Positions 36,613-45,922 of a stretch of 64,000 nucleotides of DNA are shown in pieces. This DNA comes from Acinetobacter chinensis (GTDB lineage: Bacteria; Pseudomonadota; Gammaproteobacteria; Pseudomonadales; Moraxellaceae): the NCBI RefSeq assembly GCF_002165375.2, contig NZ_CP032134.1:62001-126000 (forward strand), given 5' to 3'. The notes under the pieces were generated by a model that worked only from the letters and a program-made list of their open reading frames with translations, was not told the DNA's origin and did no database searches. Position 1 is the stretch's first letter; each line of letters begins with the position of its first letter. The translations under genes and the position numbers were made by a program.

Positions 36613-38214
36613 TTAGGCCAAATCTCTTAATCCATTCATGATTCTCATAGCCCAATTATTAACTGATTCTCTTGAGCAGTTTTCTTGTAATGAAAATCGT
36701 GGGTGGATAATATATGTATGGGAATTTTCTCCAAACACATCATTAAATAGTTCATTTGGCCAAGACAATGATTTTGCAACTAAGTGTTTTTTAATATCAT
36801 CCAGATAAAATTTCCAATCATCGGTTGTGAGATGAATAAGTTTGGTTGAGATACTCTTGATTCCATCTGATGTATCTAACTCGATAAGTAGAAAATCTTT
36901 TCCTTTCTGAACAAGATGTACAAACTTAATTGTTCGTCGCATATTGTCACCAATTTTATGACATTCTGAACGTCCTACTTTTATGAGCTCATGAGTCATG
37001 GACTCATATAGTGTGCACTGATGCTCAGACTGGAGTATTTCAATCAACGAATTTAAGTCATTATAACGTTGAGCATATTTCTGATCATAATTTGTGTAAT
37101 CTTTTTTGCCTCCAACATCGGCAGCAGGTAGATCTCCAGCACTATTTGCCTCGTCTGTACTGACTAAATTCCCAGAGCCAGACTCATCATCATTACTATC
37201 ATCTTTTGCTCTCTGTCCAGTAAGTTTGATTTTACCTTTCTTAGTTATTTCTAATGGCTTAATGAAGCTTACCCAAGATTCATTAGCATTTAAAACTCGA
37301 ATTCCTTGTTCTATAGAAGCTGTTGCATCATCCTCAATGGTAGAGCCAAGGGAGTCACTATATTCTGGTTTATAACCTTGCCCTGATTGTTGTCCTTCAG
37401 TCTTGATTTGAATGAAAGATGGATGTGAAAAAGTAATGTTTGTTGGAATATCAGTATCAATTTCGATGCCAACAATCTCTTCTACAAGAAAAGCATCTCG
37501 TGATGTGTTATATCGTCCTCGGAAATGTAATGTCCAACCTTTCATTGATGGTGGGTCAAACTGGAAAATCCATTTTTTCCACCCATTCTCATCTTTTAGT
37601 TGAGTGTTAAAGTAACGCGAAATACTTTCAAATGATTGTTTTGCATTTGGATCAAGTAGCAACCAAGCAAGTAGGCTTTGGGTTCCTTTCTGATTTACTA
37701 ATTTTAAAGGCATCGTATTATTTTCTAGAAAAACAATTAAGTTTTCCTTATCATTTTGAATGACTTCAAATTCATGTTGGATCGTGGTGGTAGAGAGACT
37801 CGCTCGACAAAAATAAGAATTAATGAGAAAAAGTGTTCGCGCCAGTTCAAACTGCGGAAGATGAATTGTGGTTTGATTCGGTCTTTCAATGACAAAGCTA
37901 GTTTGTATTCCTTCAAAATATGCAAGTTTTGAATCAGTTGATAATTCGTCAAAGTCTTTTAAGTATGATGGGGTAAGGACATCTTGATTGGTCAATGTAA
38001 TGGCTAGGTTTGGTTGAGATAATTGCCGTTCACTACAATTTATCTTTTTACCTCGGATTAACATGGCAGAATTACTGAAATTTGTAAATTTTTTCTCCTG
38101 CTTTGGTGAACATTGAAGATTGATACTCCATATCTTCGATCTTGAGCCTTTGAAAAGTCCGCCAATATGAGTAACTGTTACATTGTGATCAAAATTATTA
38201 ATTCTTGCTGTCAT
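36613..38214 (-). CDS. tnsE: TnsE, Tn7-type target selector for replicating or mobile DNA
   Basis: In Tn7, TnsE steers insertion into conjugating plasmids and lagging-strand DNA by contacting the sliding clamp. The 533-residue protein is close to the Tn7 length (538). It has the N-terminal DNA-binding-like part, a low-complexity acidic linker (about 335-375, SNDDESGSGN) and the conserved C-terminal domain (from about 390, YNDLNSLIEILQSEHQCTLYESMTHELIKVGRS). It overlaps the end of tnsD by 17 bp, as expected for a coupled pair. Confidence 0.88.
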   Translation of the reverse strand: MTARINNFDHNVTVTHIGGLFKGSRSKIWSINLQCSPKQEKKFTNFSNSAMLIRGKKINCSERQLSQPNLAITLTNQDVLTPSYLKDFDELSTDSKLAYFEGIQTSFVIERPNQTTIHLPQFELARTLFLINSYFCRASLSTTTIQHEFEVIQNDKENLIVFLENNTMPLKLVNQKGTQSLLAWLLLDPNAKQSFESISRYFNTQLKDENGWKKWIFQFDPPSMKGWTLHFRGRYNTSRDAFLVEEIVGIEIDTDIPTNITFSHPSFIQIKTEGQQSGQGYKPEYSDSLGSTIEDDATASIEQGIRVLNANESWVSFIKPLEITKKGKIKLTGQRAKDDSNDDESGSGNLVSTDEANSAGDLPAADVGGKKDYTNYDQKYAQRYNDLNSLIEILQSEHQCTLYESMTHELIKVGRSECHKIGDNMRRTIKFVHLVQKGKDFLLIELDTSDGIKSISTKLIHLTTDDWKFYLDDIKKHLVAKSLSWPNELFNDVFGENSHTYIIHPRFSLQENCSRESVNNWAMRIMNGLRDLA

Positions 38215-39730
38215 CAGTTTTAAAAAATCCAGATAGTTCTAAAATTCTTGAGGCGTCGGGAGTTATTCTTTCTTTACTGAGCCCTGCTAAACGAAAGACT
38301 CGCCATAAGTGTAATTGTTGATTATCTAACGATAATGATTCAACAGCTACACAGACTCTTCGTAATTGATATTCAGTGATGCTTTCAACATATTCCACTA
38401 AAAATTGTTTAACTAATGGGAGCTTGTTAAGATTATGTTCTATTGTTGAATGCTGTGGTAATTGCATAAGATACCAGTTTGAAGAATGTCTCGGAGTACT
38501 TAGATCATCTTTAGATTGATGTACAATTCGTAGTAGTAGTTTTACGTACATCCGATCACGTTGAGGCCATTCCACGCGGGTTTTAGGTGCTTGTTGGATT
38601 ATTTGATGTTCTGAGTTAAAGCTTTGGAGCCACTGATAATCATGGCGATACAACCATGCATAGATAGCGCCTCCATTTCGTATGGAACGACTTGCTTTTA
38701 TACCATTTTCTAGAACTAACAGTTGCCATTGTTCTCTATGTTGTTCACGTTTAATTATATCTAGGGTATCTTCGTTAGGTTTAGTTTTAACAATATAAAC
38801 TGGTTGAATATTTTGGACGTAATGAAAAATATCTTCTAATTTTTCCTTTGGTGTAAAGGTTTGATGAATCAATAGATGTTCAAAGAAGCTAAAACTTTTT
38901 CGATGCTTACGGAATATGTTTTTTAACCAAGAGTTTTCTTCACCTTGGTGGCAGAGTAAATTTTTAGTTTGAAGATATTCTTTGCCCCAGTGTTGTAAAA
39001 CTAAGGATAAAATTTCATCATGTTTAATATGCTTTCCTCGTGTGTAACCAAAGTCATGTGCTAATCCATGGTAAAAATGACTCCATTGCTCAAAAGAAAT
39101 AGATGGATAGGATGATAGCTTAAACAATTTTTGCACTTGGTAAGACATAATGAAGTCTTGAGGGAAGACTGAGCTGAATGATTCTATTGAAAAATTTGAT
39201 TCAATTAAGGGTTGGAAATGATGTCTAGAGTCCGATGGTTTTTCTTTATAAATAGTTAATGGTCCGTGATCCAAACAGATTGGTAGGTTAGGAATAAACC
39301 AATTTCTTTTCCAAAAAGCCTCACCATAAGTCTGTATTTGGATTTCAATACATTTTGGACAAACTTGGAAATTCTGAATTGCCTTTATTCTTGATGCAGA
39401 AACTCCAAACATTGTATGTAGAGCACCATTGGTTTTACCTTGCATCAGTTTAATGGCTTTATTACGTATTTTTTGTGGAACAAATGGGGCATACAGTGGA
39501 AATAAAGTATTTTGGTTTATTAAATCATTAGTTGAATATTGTTTTGTTTTTCTTAATAAATATGCAATTTTAGAGACATGGCTGGGTAAATCTAGTGTTG
39601 CTATAACAGTTCTAGTACCAAAAACTTCATCTAACAGTTGTTTAGGACTGGTAATGCCATGATACACACCTGCCCGTGCTATTGAGCTGTATAGGAGTTC
39701 ATCGGGGTGTGGTAATGGAAAGTTATGCAT
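38198..39730 (-). CDS. tnsD: TnsD/TniQ target-site selector
   Basis: TnsD binds a fixed chromosomal site and recruits TnsC. The 510-residue protein starts MHNFPLPHPDELLYSSIARAG, nearly the Tn7 TnsD start, followed by GTRTVIATLDLPSHVSKIAYLL, the zinc-finger region CPKCIEIQIQTYGEAFWKRNWFIPNLPICLDHG (about residues 122-155) and the C-terminal SKERITPDASRILELSGF. Its closeness to Tn7 TnsD over the whole length suggests the same target, attTn7 in glmS. I start it at 39730 on this homology. Unlike in Tn7 it is not preceded by tnsC. Confidence 0.92.
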   Translation of the reverse strand: MHNFPLPHPDELLYSSIARAGVYHGITSPKQLLDEVFGTRTVIATLDLPSHVSKIAYLLRKTKQYSTNDLINQNTLFPLYAPFVPQKIRNKAIKLMQGKTNGALHTMFGVSASRIKAIQNFQVCPKCIEIQIQTYGEAFWKRNWFIPNLPICLDHGPLTIYKEKPSDSRHHFQPLIESNFSIESFSSVFPQDFIMSYQVQKLFKLSSYPSISFEQWSHFYHGLAHDFGYTRGKHIKHDEILSLVLQHWGKEYLQTKNLLCHQGEENSWLKNIFRKHRKSFSFFEHLLIHQTFTPKEKLEDIFHYVQNIQPVYIVKTKPNEDTLDIIKREQHREQWQLLVLENGIKASRSIRNGGAIYAWLYRHDYQWLQSFNSEHQIIQQAPKTRVEWPQRDRMYVKLLLRIVHQSKDDLSTPRHSSNWYLMQLPQHSTIEHNLNKLPLVKQFLVEYVESITEYQLRRVCVAVESLSLDNQQLHLWRVFRLAGLSKERITPDASRILELSGFFKTDDSKN

Positions 39731-40186
39731 ATATATCATGATTGTATCAGCTTATTTTTCAAATAGCGTTTTAACAGGAATAGGCTTATTTCTTTAGCTT
39801 CCTAAACCCCCAAATTAATTTACATGACATTAAGCATTCACAAAATGGACTTTTTAAAAATCTGTGTAAATACCGTTTAAAAAGCTTTCAAATTCGATTA
39901 TAAAATGACTCATTGGGTATCCTTCAGCAAAATTACTACCAAACTATGATCCATCACAATAAAGTTAGAGCGATACTTCAAGAACACCTCTATAGCAAGG
40001 GTCAGTACTGATAAGTAAGATCCCACTGTCTCTCGTGTGTTTTAAGATATTGATATTTAATTAAAAAAAGATTATAAAACCCTATTTTTTACTTAAAAGA
40101 GGATTTGGAATTGATAACGCATAGGCTTGTTTTTTCAATAAATGTCATATTATAAGCTCATAAGTAAATTACATTTCAGATATGTG
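39731..40186. other. Non-coding gap between tnsD and the PBP2 paralogue
   Basis: About 455 bp, AT-rich, with no supportable gene. It must hold the tnsD promoter (minus strand). One stretch around 39850-39880 (GTGTAAATACCG on the plus strand) recalls IS256-type ends, but no transposase or second end is seen, so I treat it as unexplained sequence and a likely cargo junction scar. Confidence 0.5.
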
Positions 40187-42028
40187 TTAGGGAGTACTTT
40201 CTTTCAACCAATAATCAAAAATTGGACGAGCAACTTTGGCAGCAGCACTACCACTGCGTCCATTCTCTAAAATAATGGCAAGAACAATTTGAGGGTTATC
40301 CGCAGGAGCAAAGCCAATAAATAGAGCATGATCGTAATGCCGTTCACTGAGTAAGGCTTCATTGTAGTGTTTGCCCTGTGCAATACTTTTAACTTGGGCT
40401 GTACCTGTTTTTCCTGCAATTTGATATTGTAGTCCCGACTTGATACCTTGACCTGTACCAGACTGAATCACATCAATCATGGCGTGATGCATTTTTACCC
40501 AATCGTTAGGGGTGCCATTAAAGAGAATTTTACCATCTGTATCATGGTGGATTGGGTAGGGTGTTGAACCTTTACTTTCTTTAAGTAAATGAGGGGTAAT
40601 ATGCTTACCAGAATTGGCAACGATTGCTGTCGAAAGGGCTAATTGTAATGGTGTAGCGGTAAATGCCCCTTGACCAATACTTACGGAAATCGTTTCACCC
40701 ATTAACCATTTTGTCCCACGGGTTTGCATTTTCCATTCGGGTGATGGATATAATCCCGAACCTTCATAAGGTAAGTCAATTCCTGTTTTTTCACCAAAGC
40801 CAAACTGGGTCATCCATTTGTACATATTGTCGATACCCATTTGATAAGACAATATATAAAAATAGGTATCACTAGACTGTGTGATCGCTTTATGTAAACC
40901 GACAATACCATGGCCAGATTTTTTCCAATCACGAAATTTATGACTATCACCAGGGATTTGGAAATAGCCAGGATCAAAAATTTTGGTATTCCAGTCAATA
41001 TAGCCATAATGAATACCGCCCAATCCTGCCATAGGTTTAATTGTTGATGCTGGTGGATAAGTCCCCTGTAATGCTCGGTTATATAATGGTTGATCAAGAT
41101 TCTCATTGAGATTGTTATAATCTTTATGGCTAATACCCGTCACAAATAAATTCGGATTAAAACTTGGGCTAGATACCATTGCCAGTACTTCACCATTACG
41201 AGGATCCAAGGCGATAATCGCTCCACGTTTCTGTGCAAGTTGTTTCGATGCAAACTTCTGTAAATGAAAGTCAAGTGAAAGATAGAGATCATTGCCACGA
41301 ATTGCAGGTTGATGGTCTAAATGTTTTAGGACTGTCCCATGTACATCGACTTCAACAGATTCATGACCCTTTTGCCCATGTAAAAGTTGTTCATAAAATT
41401 TTTCTATGCCGATTTTACCAATCAGGTTTGTACCTGCATATTTATCTTTATCAATAACTTTTAGATCTTTATCATTAATTCGTCCCACATAGCCAATTAA
41501 ATGAGCAAATAAATCATCATAAGGATAAATTCGTGTCATTTGGGTTGCAATTTCAACATTAGGAAATTGATATTTAACTTCACTAAATCGTGCGATATCT
41601 TCATCAGTAAGATGGAATTTAATGGTGACTTGATCAGTTTTTCGTGCATCTTTAAAACGTTTTTGAATTTGTCTAATATCTTCTGCTGATAAATTCAATA
41701 TTGGCTTCAACCTATTGATTAAATTGTCAATTTTTGAATATTGAGCTTTATTTACAGTAATTGAAAAAATAGGATAATTATGAGCGAGTAATATTCCATT
41801 ACGATCGTAAATATTTCCTCTTGCAGGTGGAATTGACTGTAAACGAATTCTGTTAGATTCTGAAATAGTTTTAAAATGTTGATGCTGATAGAGTTGCAAA
41901 TATCCATATCTAATGATCAAGACAGCAAAAAAAATTCCCATTAGAACCATTGCAAAATAGATTCTCAGGTTAAAAATCTTCTTTTCCTGCTGTAAATTTT
42001 TAACCTGATTATGTGTTTGATGCCACAT
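40187..42028 (-). CDS. mrdA: PBP2 (MrdA) paralogue lacking the zinc-site cysteine
   Basis: A class B penicillin-binding protein, the transpeptidase of the rod-shape elongasome. Of 613 residues, one N-terminal membrane helix (about 24-42) is followed by the pedestal domain and a transpeptidase domain with the Ser nucleophile in STIK (Ser328), SSD (385-387) and KTGT (540-543). In ordinary Acinetobacter and E. coli PBP2 a structural zinc is held by Asp350, Asp365, His371 and Cys384. Here the same spacing gives Asp352, Asp367, His373 and Ser386: the Cys is lost. It is last in a Zur-box-headed unit, 6 bp after thrS. I infer a zinc-independent PBP2 for zinc starvation. Confidence 0.9.
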   Translation of the reverse strand: MWHQTHNQVKNLQQEKKIFNLRIYFAMVLMGIFFAVLIIRYGYLQLYQHQHFKTISESNRIRLQSIPPARGNIYDRNGILLAHNYPIFSITVNKAQYSKIDNLINRLKPILNLSAEDIRQIQKRFKDARKTDQVTIKFHLTDEDIARFSEVKYQFPNVEIATQMTRIYPYDDLFAHLIGYVGRINDKDLKVIDKDKYAGTNLIGKIGIEKFYEQLLHGQKGHESVEVDVHGTVLKHLDHQPAIRGNDLYLSLDFHLQKFASKQLAQKRGAIIALDPRNGEVLAMVSSPSFNPNLFVTGISHKDYNNLNENLDQPLYNRALQGTYPPASTIKPMAGLGGIHYGYIDWNTKIFDPGYFQIPGDSHKFRDWKKSGHGIVGLHKAITQSSDTYFYILSYQMGIDNMYKWMTQFGFGEKTGIDLPYEGSGLYPSPEWKMQTRGTKWLMGETISVSIGQGAFTATPLQLALSTAIVANSGKHITPHLLKESKGSTPYPIHHDTDGKILFNGTPNDWVKMHHAMIDVIQSGTGQGIKSGLQYQIAGKTGTAQVKSIAQGKHYNEALLSERHYDHALFIGFAPADNPQIVLAIILENGRSGSAAAKVARPIFDYWLKESTP

Positions 42029-42034
42029 AAGTAA

Positions 42035-43951
42035 TCAATTCACAAAATGTGCTTGAGGCATAAAGAAATCATGCAGATCTGTAGTCAGGATATCCCCAAA
42101 ATCCTGCCCATTTTGTGCACGTATTCGAACAGATGATTGTTGCTTTTCTTGCTCCCCAACAATGATCAGATAAGGTATTTTTTGTAGTGTGTGTTCACGG
42201 ATTTTATAGTTCAATTTTGATTGACTTAAATCTAATGTTGCTCTAAAGCCATATTGTTTAAGTGATTCTTGAACTTGTTTGGCATAATCATGTTGTGCAT
42301 CTGTAATCGGTAAAATTACGATTTGAACTGGTGCAAGCCAAAATGGGAAATGTCCTATATAGTGTTCAATTAAAATACCAATAAAGCGCTCAAGAGATCC
42401 AAATAAAGCACGGTGTAACATCACAGGCCGTTGTTTTTCATTATTTTCATTAATGTAATGAATATCAAAACGTTCTGGTAAATTTAAATCAACCTGAATT
42501 GTTCCGCATTGCCATTCACGACCAATGGCATCTTTTAACGTAAATTCAAGTTTAGGACCATAAAATGCACCTTCACCGATATTTAAGCTATAAGGAATAT
42601 TAAGCTGTTCGAGAGATTGTTTTAGTGTATTTTCTAAGAAATCCCAGATTTCTTCTGTGCCGACACGATGATTAGGCCTTGTAGATAATTTAAGCGAAAT
42701 TTCATTGAAGCCAAATTGCTCATAAATTTTATAAATGAGGGCAATAGTATCTTTACATTCAGATAAAAGCTGGTTATCAGTACAAAAAATATGGGCGTCA
42801 TCTTGGGTGAAATGACGAACACGCATTAATCCATGTAAAGATCCAGATGGCTCATAGCGATGAACTTTACCAAATTCCGCCATACGTAATGGTAAGTCAC
42901 GATAACTTCTTAATTCATGTGCATATAGACAAACTGCGCCAGGACAACTCATAGGCTTAAGTGCATAACTTCGCTGATCTTCAGTGACGGTGGTAAACAT
43001 ATGCTGCTGATAGTTTTGCCAATGGCCTGAAATTTCCCAAAGTTCACGATCCATGACATCGGGAGTATTAACTTCGATATAACCCGCATCATCTTGTTGC
43101 TGGCGTAAATAATCTGATAATAACTGAAAGAGTTTCCATCCTTTCGCGTGCCAGAACACGGCACCTGGCGCTTTATCATCAAAATGTAGTAAATCAAGTT
43201 GTTGTGCTAATTTACGATGATCTCGTTTTGCGGCTTCTTCAACTTGCTTTAAATGTTTTTTTAATTGTTTTTGGTCAGCCCAACATGTGACATAAATCCG
43301 CTGTAACATCGGTTGTGTAGCGTCGCCTTGCCAATATGCACCAGAAACATGAGTCACTTTAAAACATTCTAAAAATTCAGTATTTGGAACAAGTGGATAT
43401 AAGTAAACGTCAGAAAAATCACGGTTTTTATGGAAAAATAAGTCGCTTGAGTTACTCGTATTTTTTAAGTATTGATACTTAAAATCTAAATCTTGCTGTT
43501 TAAAAAAATTAGCTGCTTGATCGGCTGTAATCTTTTCAGTGCGAATATCTAAATGTTGTTGTACCCACTCATGCATTTTCAGTTCAATGTGTTGTAAATC
43601 ATCCTGATTAAAATGCGGCGTATCGGCGAAATCATAATAAATACCTTGATTGGTAATTTGATATTCTACAGGTTGAGCAGCAGGGTATAACTGATGGACA
43701 GCCTGTGCCAATAAATAAGCATAGGAGTGTCGTAGTAGATTTAAATTATTGTCATCGTTCAGACTGAAAAGTTCGATGTGACAGTCATGTTGGATGACAT
43801 GATGCAAATCAACGAAATGAGCATCAACTTTGGCGAGAAAAGCTTTTTTATAGCCTTGAATTTTGAAATGGGACAAGGTTTCAAAAATCGACATTGGTTG
43901 CTCAAGTTGAAGATGCTGTGTTGAACCAAGGAAATTAAGCTGGATATTCAT
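42035..43951 (-). CDS. thrS: Threonyl-tRNA synthetase paralogue with a degenerate editing site
   Basis: A full-length (638 residues) ThrRS: TGS domain, N2 editing domain, class II core with motif 2 RMAEFGKVHRYEPSGSLHGLMRVRHF, anticodon domain. The catalytic zinc ligands remain (Cys336 in KPMSCPG, His387 in DDAHIF, His513 in VMLHRA). The editing site does not: of the four E. coli residues His73, His77, Cys182 and His186, only the first survives (His75); the others are Tyr79, Tyr183 and Leu187. A zinc-regulated second ThrRS with poor proofreading is known from the cyanobacterium Anabaena. The chromosomal thrS is expected elsewhere. Confidence 0.92.
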   Translation of the reverse strand: MNIQLNFLGSTQHLQLEQPMSIFETLSHFKIQGYKKAFLAKVDAHFVDLHHVIQHDCHIELFSLNDDNNLNLLRHSYAYLLAQAVHQLYPAAQPVEYQITNQGIYYDFADTPHFNQDDLQHIELKMHEWVQQHLDIRTEKITADQAANFFKQQDLDFKYQYLKNTSNSSDLFFHKNRDFSDVYLYPLVPNTEFLECFKVTHVSGAYWQGDATQPMLQRIYVTCWADQKQLKKHLKQVEEAAKRDHRKLAQQLDLLHFDDKAPGAVFWHAKGWKLFQLLSDYLRQQQDDAGYIEVNTPDVMDRELWEISGHWQNYQQHMFTTVTEDQRSYALKPMSCPGAVCLYAHELRSYRDLPLRMAEFGKVHRYEPSGSLHGLMRVRHFTQDDAHIFCTDNQLLSECKDTIALIYKIYEQFGFNEISLKLSTRPNHRVGTEEIWDFLENTLKQSLEQLNIPYSLNIGEGAFYGPKLEFTLKDAIGREWQCGTIQVDLNLPERFDIHYINENNEKQRPVMLHRALFGSLERFIGILIEHYIGHFPFWLAPVQIVILPITDAQHDYAKQVQESLKQYGFRATLDLSQSKLNYKIREHTLQKIPYLIIVGEQEKQQSSVRIRAQNGQDFGDILTTDLHDFFMPQAHFVN

Positions 43952-43987
43952 GTAGAGTCGTCTAGATACAGGTTGGGTTATTGCAGA

Positions 43988-45343
43988 TTAGCGGTCAATT
44001 TCTAAGGCTTGACCCTGACAGTTAAGATAAGGTTGCTGTTGGTGCCATGCGAGTTGACCAGAAATGATGGTTGTATCCACCAGATAGCGGAACGTTTTCT
44101 CTTGGAAGGGTGTCCAGCCGCAACGCATAAAATTAGTCTGTTCAGCTACTGATTGTTTTTTTTGATTTTCGCGGATGAGGACTAAATCAGCCCAATAGCC
44201 TTCGCGGATATAGCCTCGATCTTTAATACGGAATAAATCGGCAACTTGATGAGAAGTTTTTCTTACCAGCGTTTCAATTGATAGTTTTTGATCTGCCACT
44301 AATTCTAATAATGCGGGTAAGGCATGCTGAACTAGCGGTAATCCTGAAGGGGCTTTAAAATAAGTTTGCTGTTTTTCTTGCCAAGTATGCGGCGCATGGT
44401 CTGTGCCAATAATATCTAAACGCTCACTATTGGCGACGGCTTCAATGAGGGTATGCTTGTCACTGGCAGTTTTTATTGCTGGATTACATTTAATTAAATG
44501 TCCTAAATCTGCATAATCAGACTCATCAAAAGTTAAGTGATGTATACATACTTCAGCAGTAATATGCTTTTTATCCAATGGTAAATTTTTAAATAAGCAA
44601 AGCTCTTTTGCTGTTGTCAGATGCAACACATGTAGTTGTGTACCAAATTCTTCAGCAAGTGATACTGCTAATCGAGAGCTTTCAAAACAGGCTTGTTTAT
44701 CCCTAATTTTAGGGTGTATGTTTGCTGGAAGGTCTTCGCCATATTGATCACGATAAAACTCTTCCAGTTGTTTGATCCGTGGCGTGGATTCACAATGTGT
44801 TAATAAAATAGTGGGTACATTCGCAAATAAGCGCTCTAAAATTTTTGGATCATCAACCAACATATTACCCGTTGATGCTCCCATAAAAACTTTCACGCCG
44901 CTAACCAATTTAGGATCAAGTGCTTCAACAATATCTAAATTTTGTGCACTTACCCCAAAGTGAAATGCATAATTGGCTATGCTATGTTGAGCTGCAATTG
45001 CTTTTTTATCGTGTAGTGCAGTTAAGTCCAATGTAGCAGGATTGGTATTCGGCATATCCATAAAGCTGGTAATTCCACCAATCGCAGCTGCCAAAGATTC
45101 TGAGGCAAAACTCCCTTTTTGTGGTGAGCCTGGGTCGCGGAAGTGGACTTGATCATCAATCATGCCTGGGAGTAACCATGCACCATCAGCCTCGATGCTC
45201 TTGGCATTGTGGATACCCGTTATATTAGATTGTATTTTACGAATACGGCCTTGCTGAATAAGGACATCACCGATTTGTTGTTGCCCCTCATTAACCATAT
45301 TCGCATTACGTATGATGAGATTTGGGAGTTGTCTAAAATTCAT
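43988..45343 (-). CDS. pyrC: Dihydroorotase paralogue with altered metal site
   Basis: An amidohydrolase of 451 residues of the dihydroorotase type (third step of pyrimidine synthesis). The TIM-barrel metal motifs are seen: Lys151 in GVKVFMGAST, His183 in LLTHCE, His241 in HVLHLTT and Asp315 in GTDHAPH. The first motif, normally HxH in IDxHVHFREPG, reads DDQVHFRDPG, so the first His is Gln65. A PyrC2 in zinc-regulated clusters with COG0523 proteins is known in Pseudomonas. It may work with another metal or be a structural partner. It overlaps the carbonic anhydrase gene by 11 bp. Confidence 0.88.
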   Translation of the reverse strand: MNFRQLPNLIIRNANMVNEGQQQIGDVLIQQGRIRKIQSNITGIHNAKSIEADGAWLLPGMIDDQVHFRDPGSPQKGSFASESLAAAIGGITSFMDMPNTNPATLDLTALHDKKAIAAQHSIANYAFHFGVSAQNLDIVEALDPKLVSGVKVFMGASTGNMLVDDPKILERLFANVPTILLTHCESTPRIKQLEEFYRDQYGEDLPANIHPKIRDKQACFESSRLAVSLAEEFGTQLHVLHLTTAKELCLFKNLPLDKKHITAEVCIHHLTFDESDYADLGHLIKCNPAIKTASDKHTLIEAVANSERLDIIGTDHAPHTWQEKQQTYFKAPSGLPLVQHALPALLELVADQKLSIETLVRKTSHQVADLFRIKDRGYIREGYWADLVLIRENQKKQSVAEQTNFMRCGWTPFQEKTFRYLVDTTIISGQLAWHQQQPYLNCQGQALEIDR

Positions 45344-45893
45344 TTTGTAATGCCTTATAACCTTGTACTAACTCAATATTGGTGCTCACCACACTTTCAG
45401 AAAATTCACTGATAGAAATATCGATCGGTGGGTACTGGCTTAAGTCGGTTCGGGCATTGATATAGCTCATCGCAGGGACATAAAATGATTCAGGCAAATC
45501 GCGACCATCGACAACTGCATTATGACGGATGGCACTATGATCACCGACTTTACAGTTGAATAAGACACTGTTAAAGCCGACAAATACGCGGTTACCAACC
45601 ACACATGGACCATGAATAATCGAACGATGGGCGATGGATGAGTTTTTTCCAATCGTGACTTGTGCACCTGCTTTTGAGTGAATGACAACACCATCTTGAA
45701 TATTTGAATTTTCACCAATGATGATGGGTTGCATATCACCATTTTCATCCACTTCATCTGCACGGATCACTGCATAAGGACCGACAAATACGTTCGCTTC
45801 AATAATGACTTTTCCACAAATAATTGCGGTTTGATCAATATAAGCAGATTGATCTATGACAGGGAGGTGACCAGTTGGATTTTTACGAATCAT
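45333..45893 (-). CDS. Gamma-class carbonic anhydrase-like hexapeptide protein
   Basis: A 186-residue left-handed beta-helix protein of the gamma-carbonic anhydrase/YrdA family with the three metal His in VVIHSKAG and SIAHRSIIHG. Gamma-CAs can use Fe or Co as well as Zn, and this family is a regular member of Zur-regulated clusters, where it can stand in for zinc-only carbonic anhydrases. I start it at MIRKNPTG (45893), with GAAGG upstream and 29 bp after hisI; a longer frame into hisI is unlikely. There is a small Asp/Glu-rich insert (DEVDENGDM) near residue 47. Confidence 0.88.
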   Translation of the reverse strand: MIRKNPTGHLPVIDQSAYIDQTAIICGKVIIEANVFVGPYAVIRADEVDENGDMQPIIIGENSNIQDGVVIHSKAGAQVTIGKNSSIAHRSIIHGPCVVGNRVFVGFNSVLFNCKVGDHSAIRHNAVVDGRDLPESFYVPAMSYINARTDLSQYPPIDISISEFSESVVSTNIELVQGYKALQNEF

Positions 45894-45922
45894 CGTAGTG
45901 CCTTCAATGTTATATAAATTAG

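Noticed and set aside
39840..39900. Possible end of an IS256-type insertion sequence
   Set aside because: Only a short resemblance; no transposase, no matching second end and no target duplication in view.
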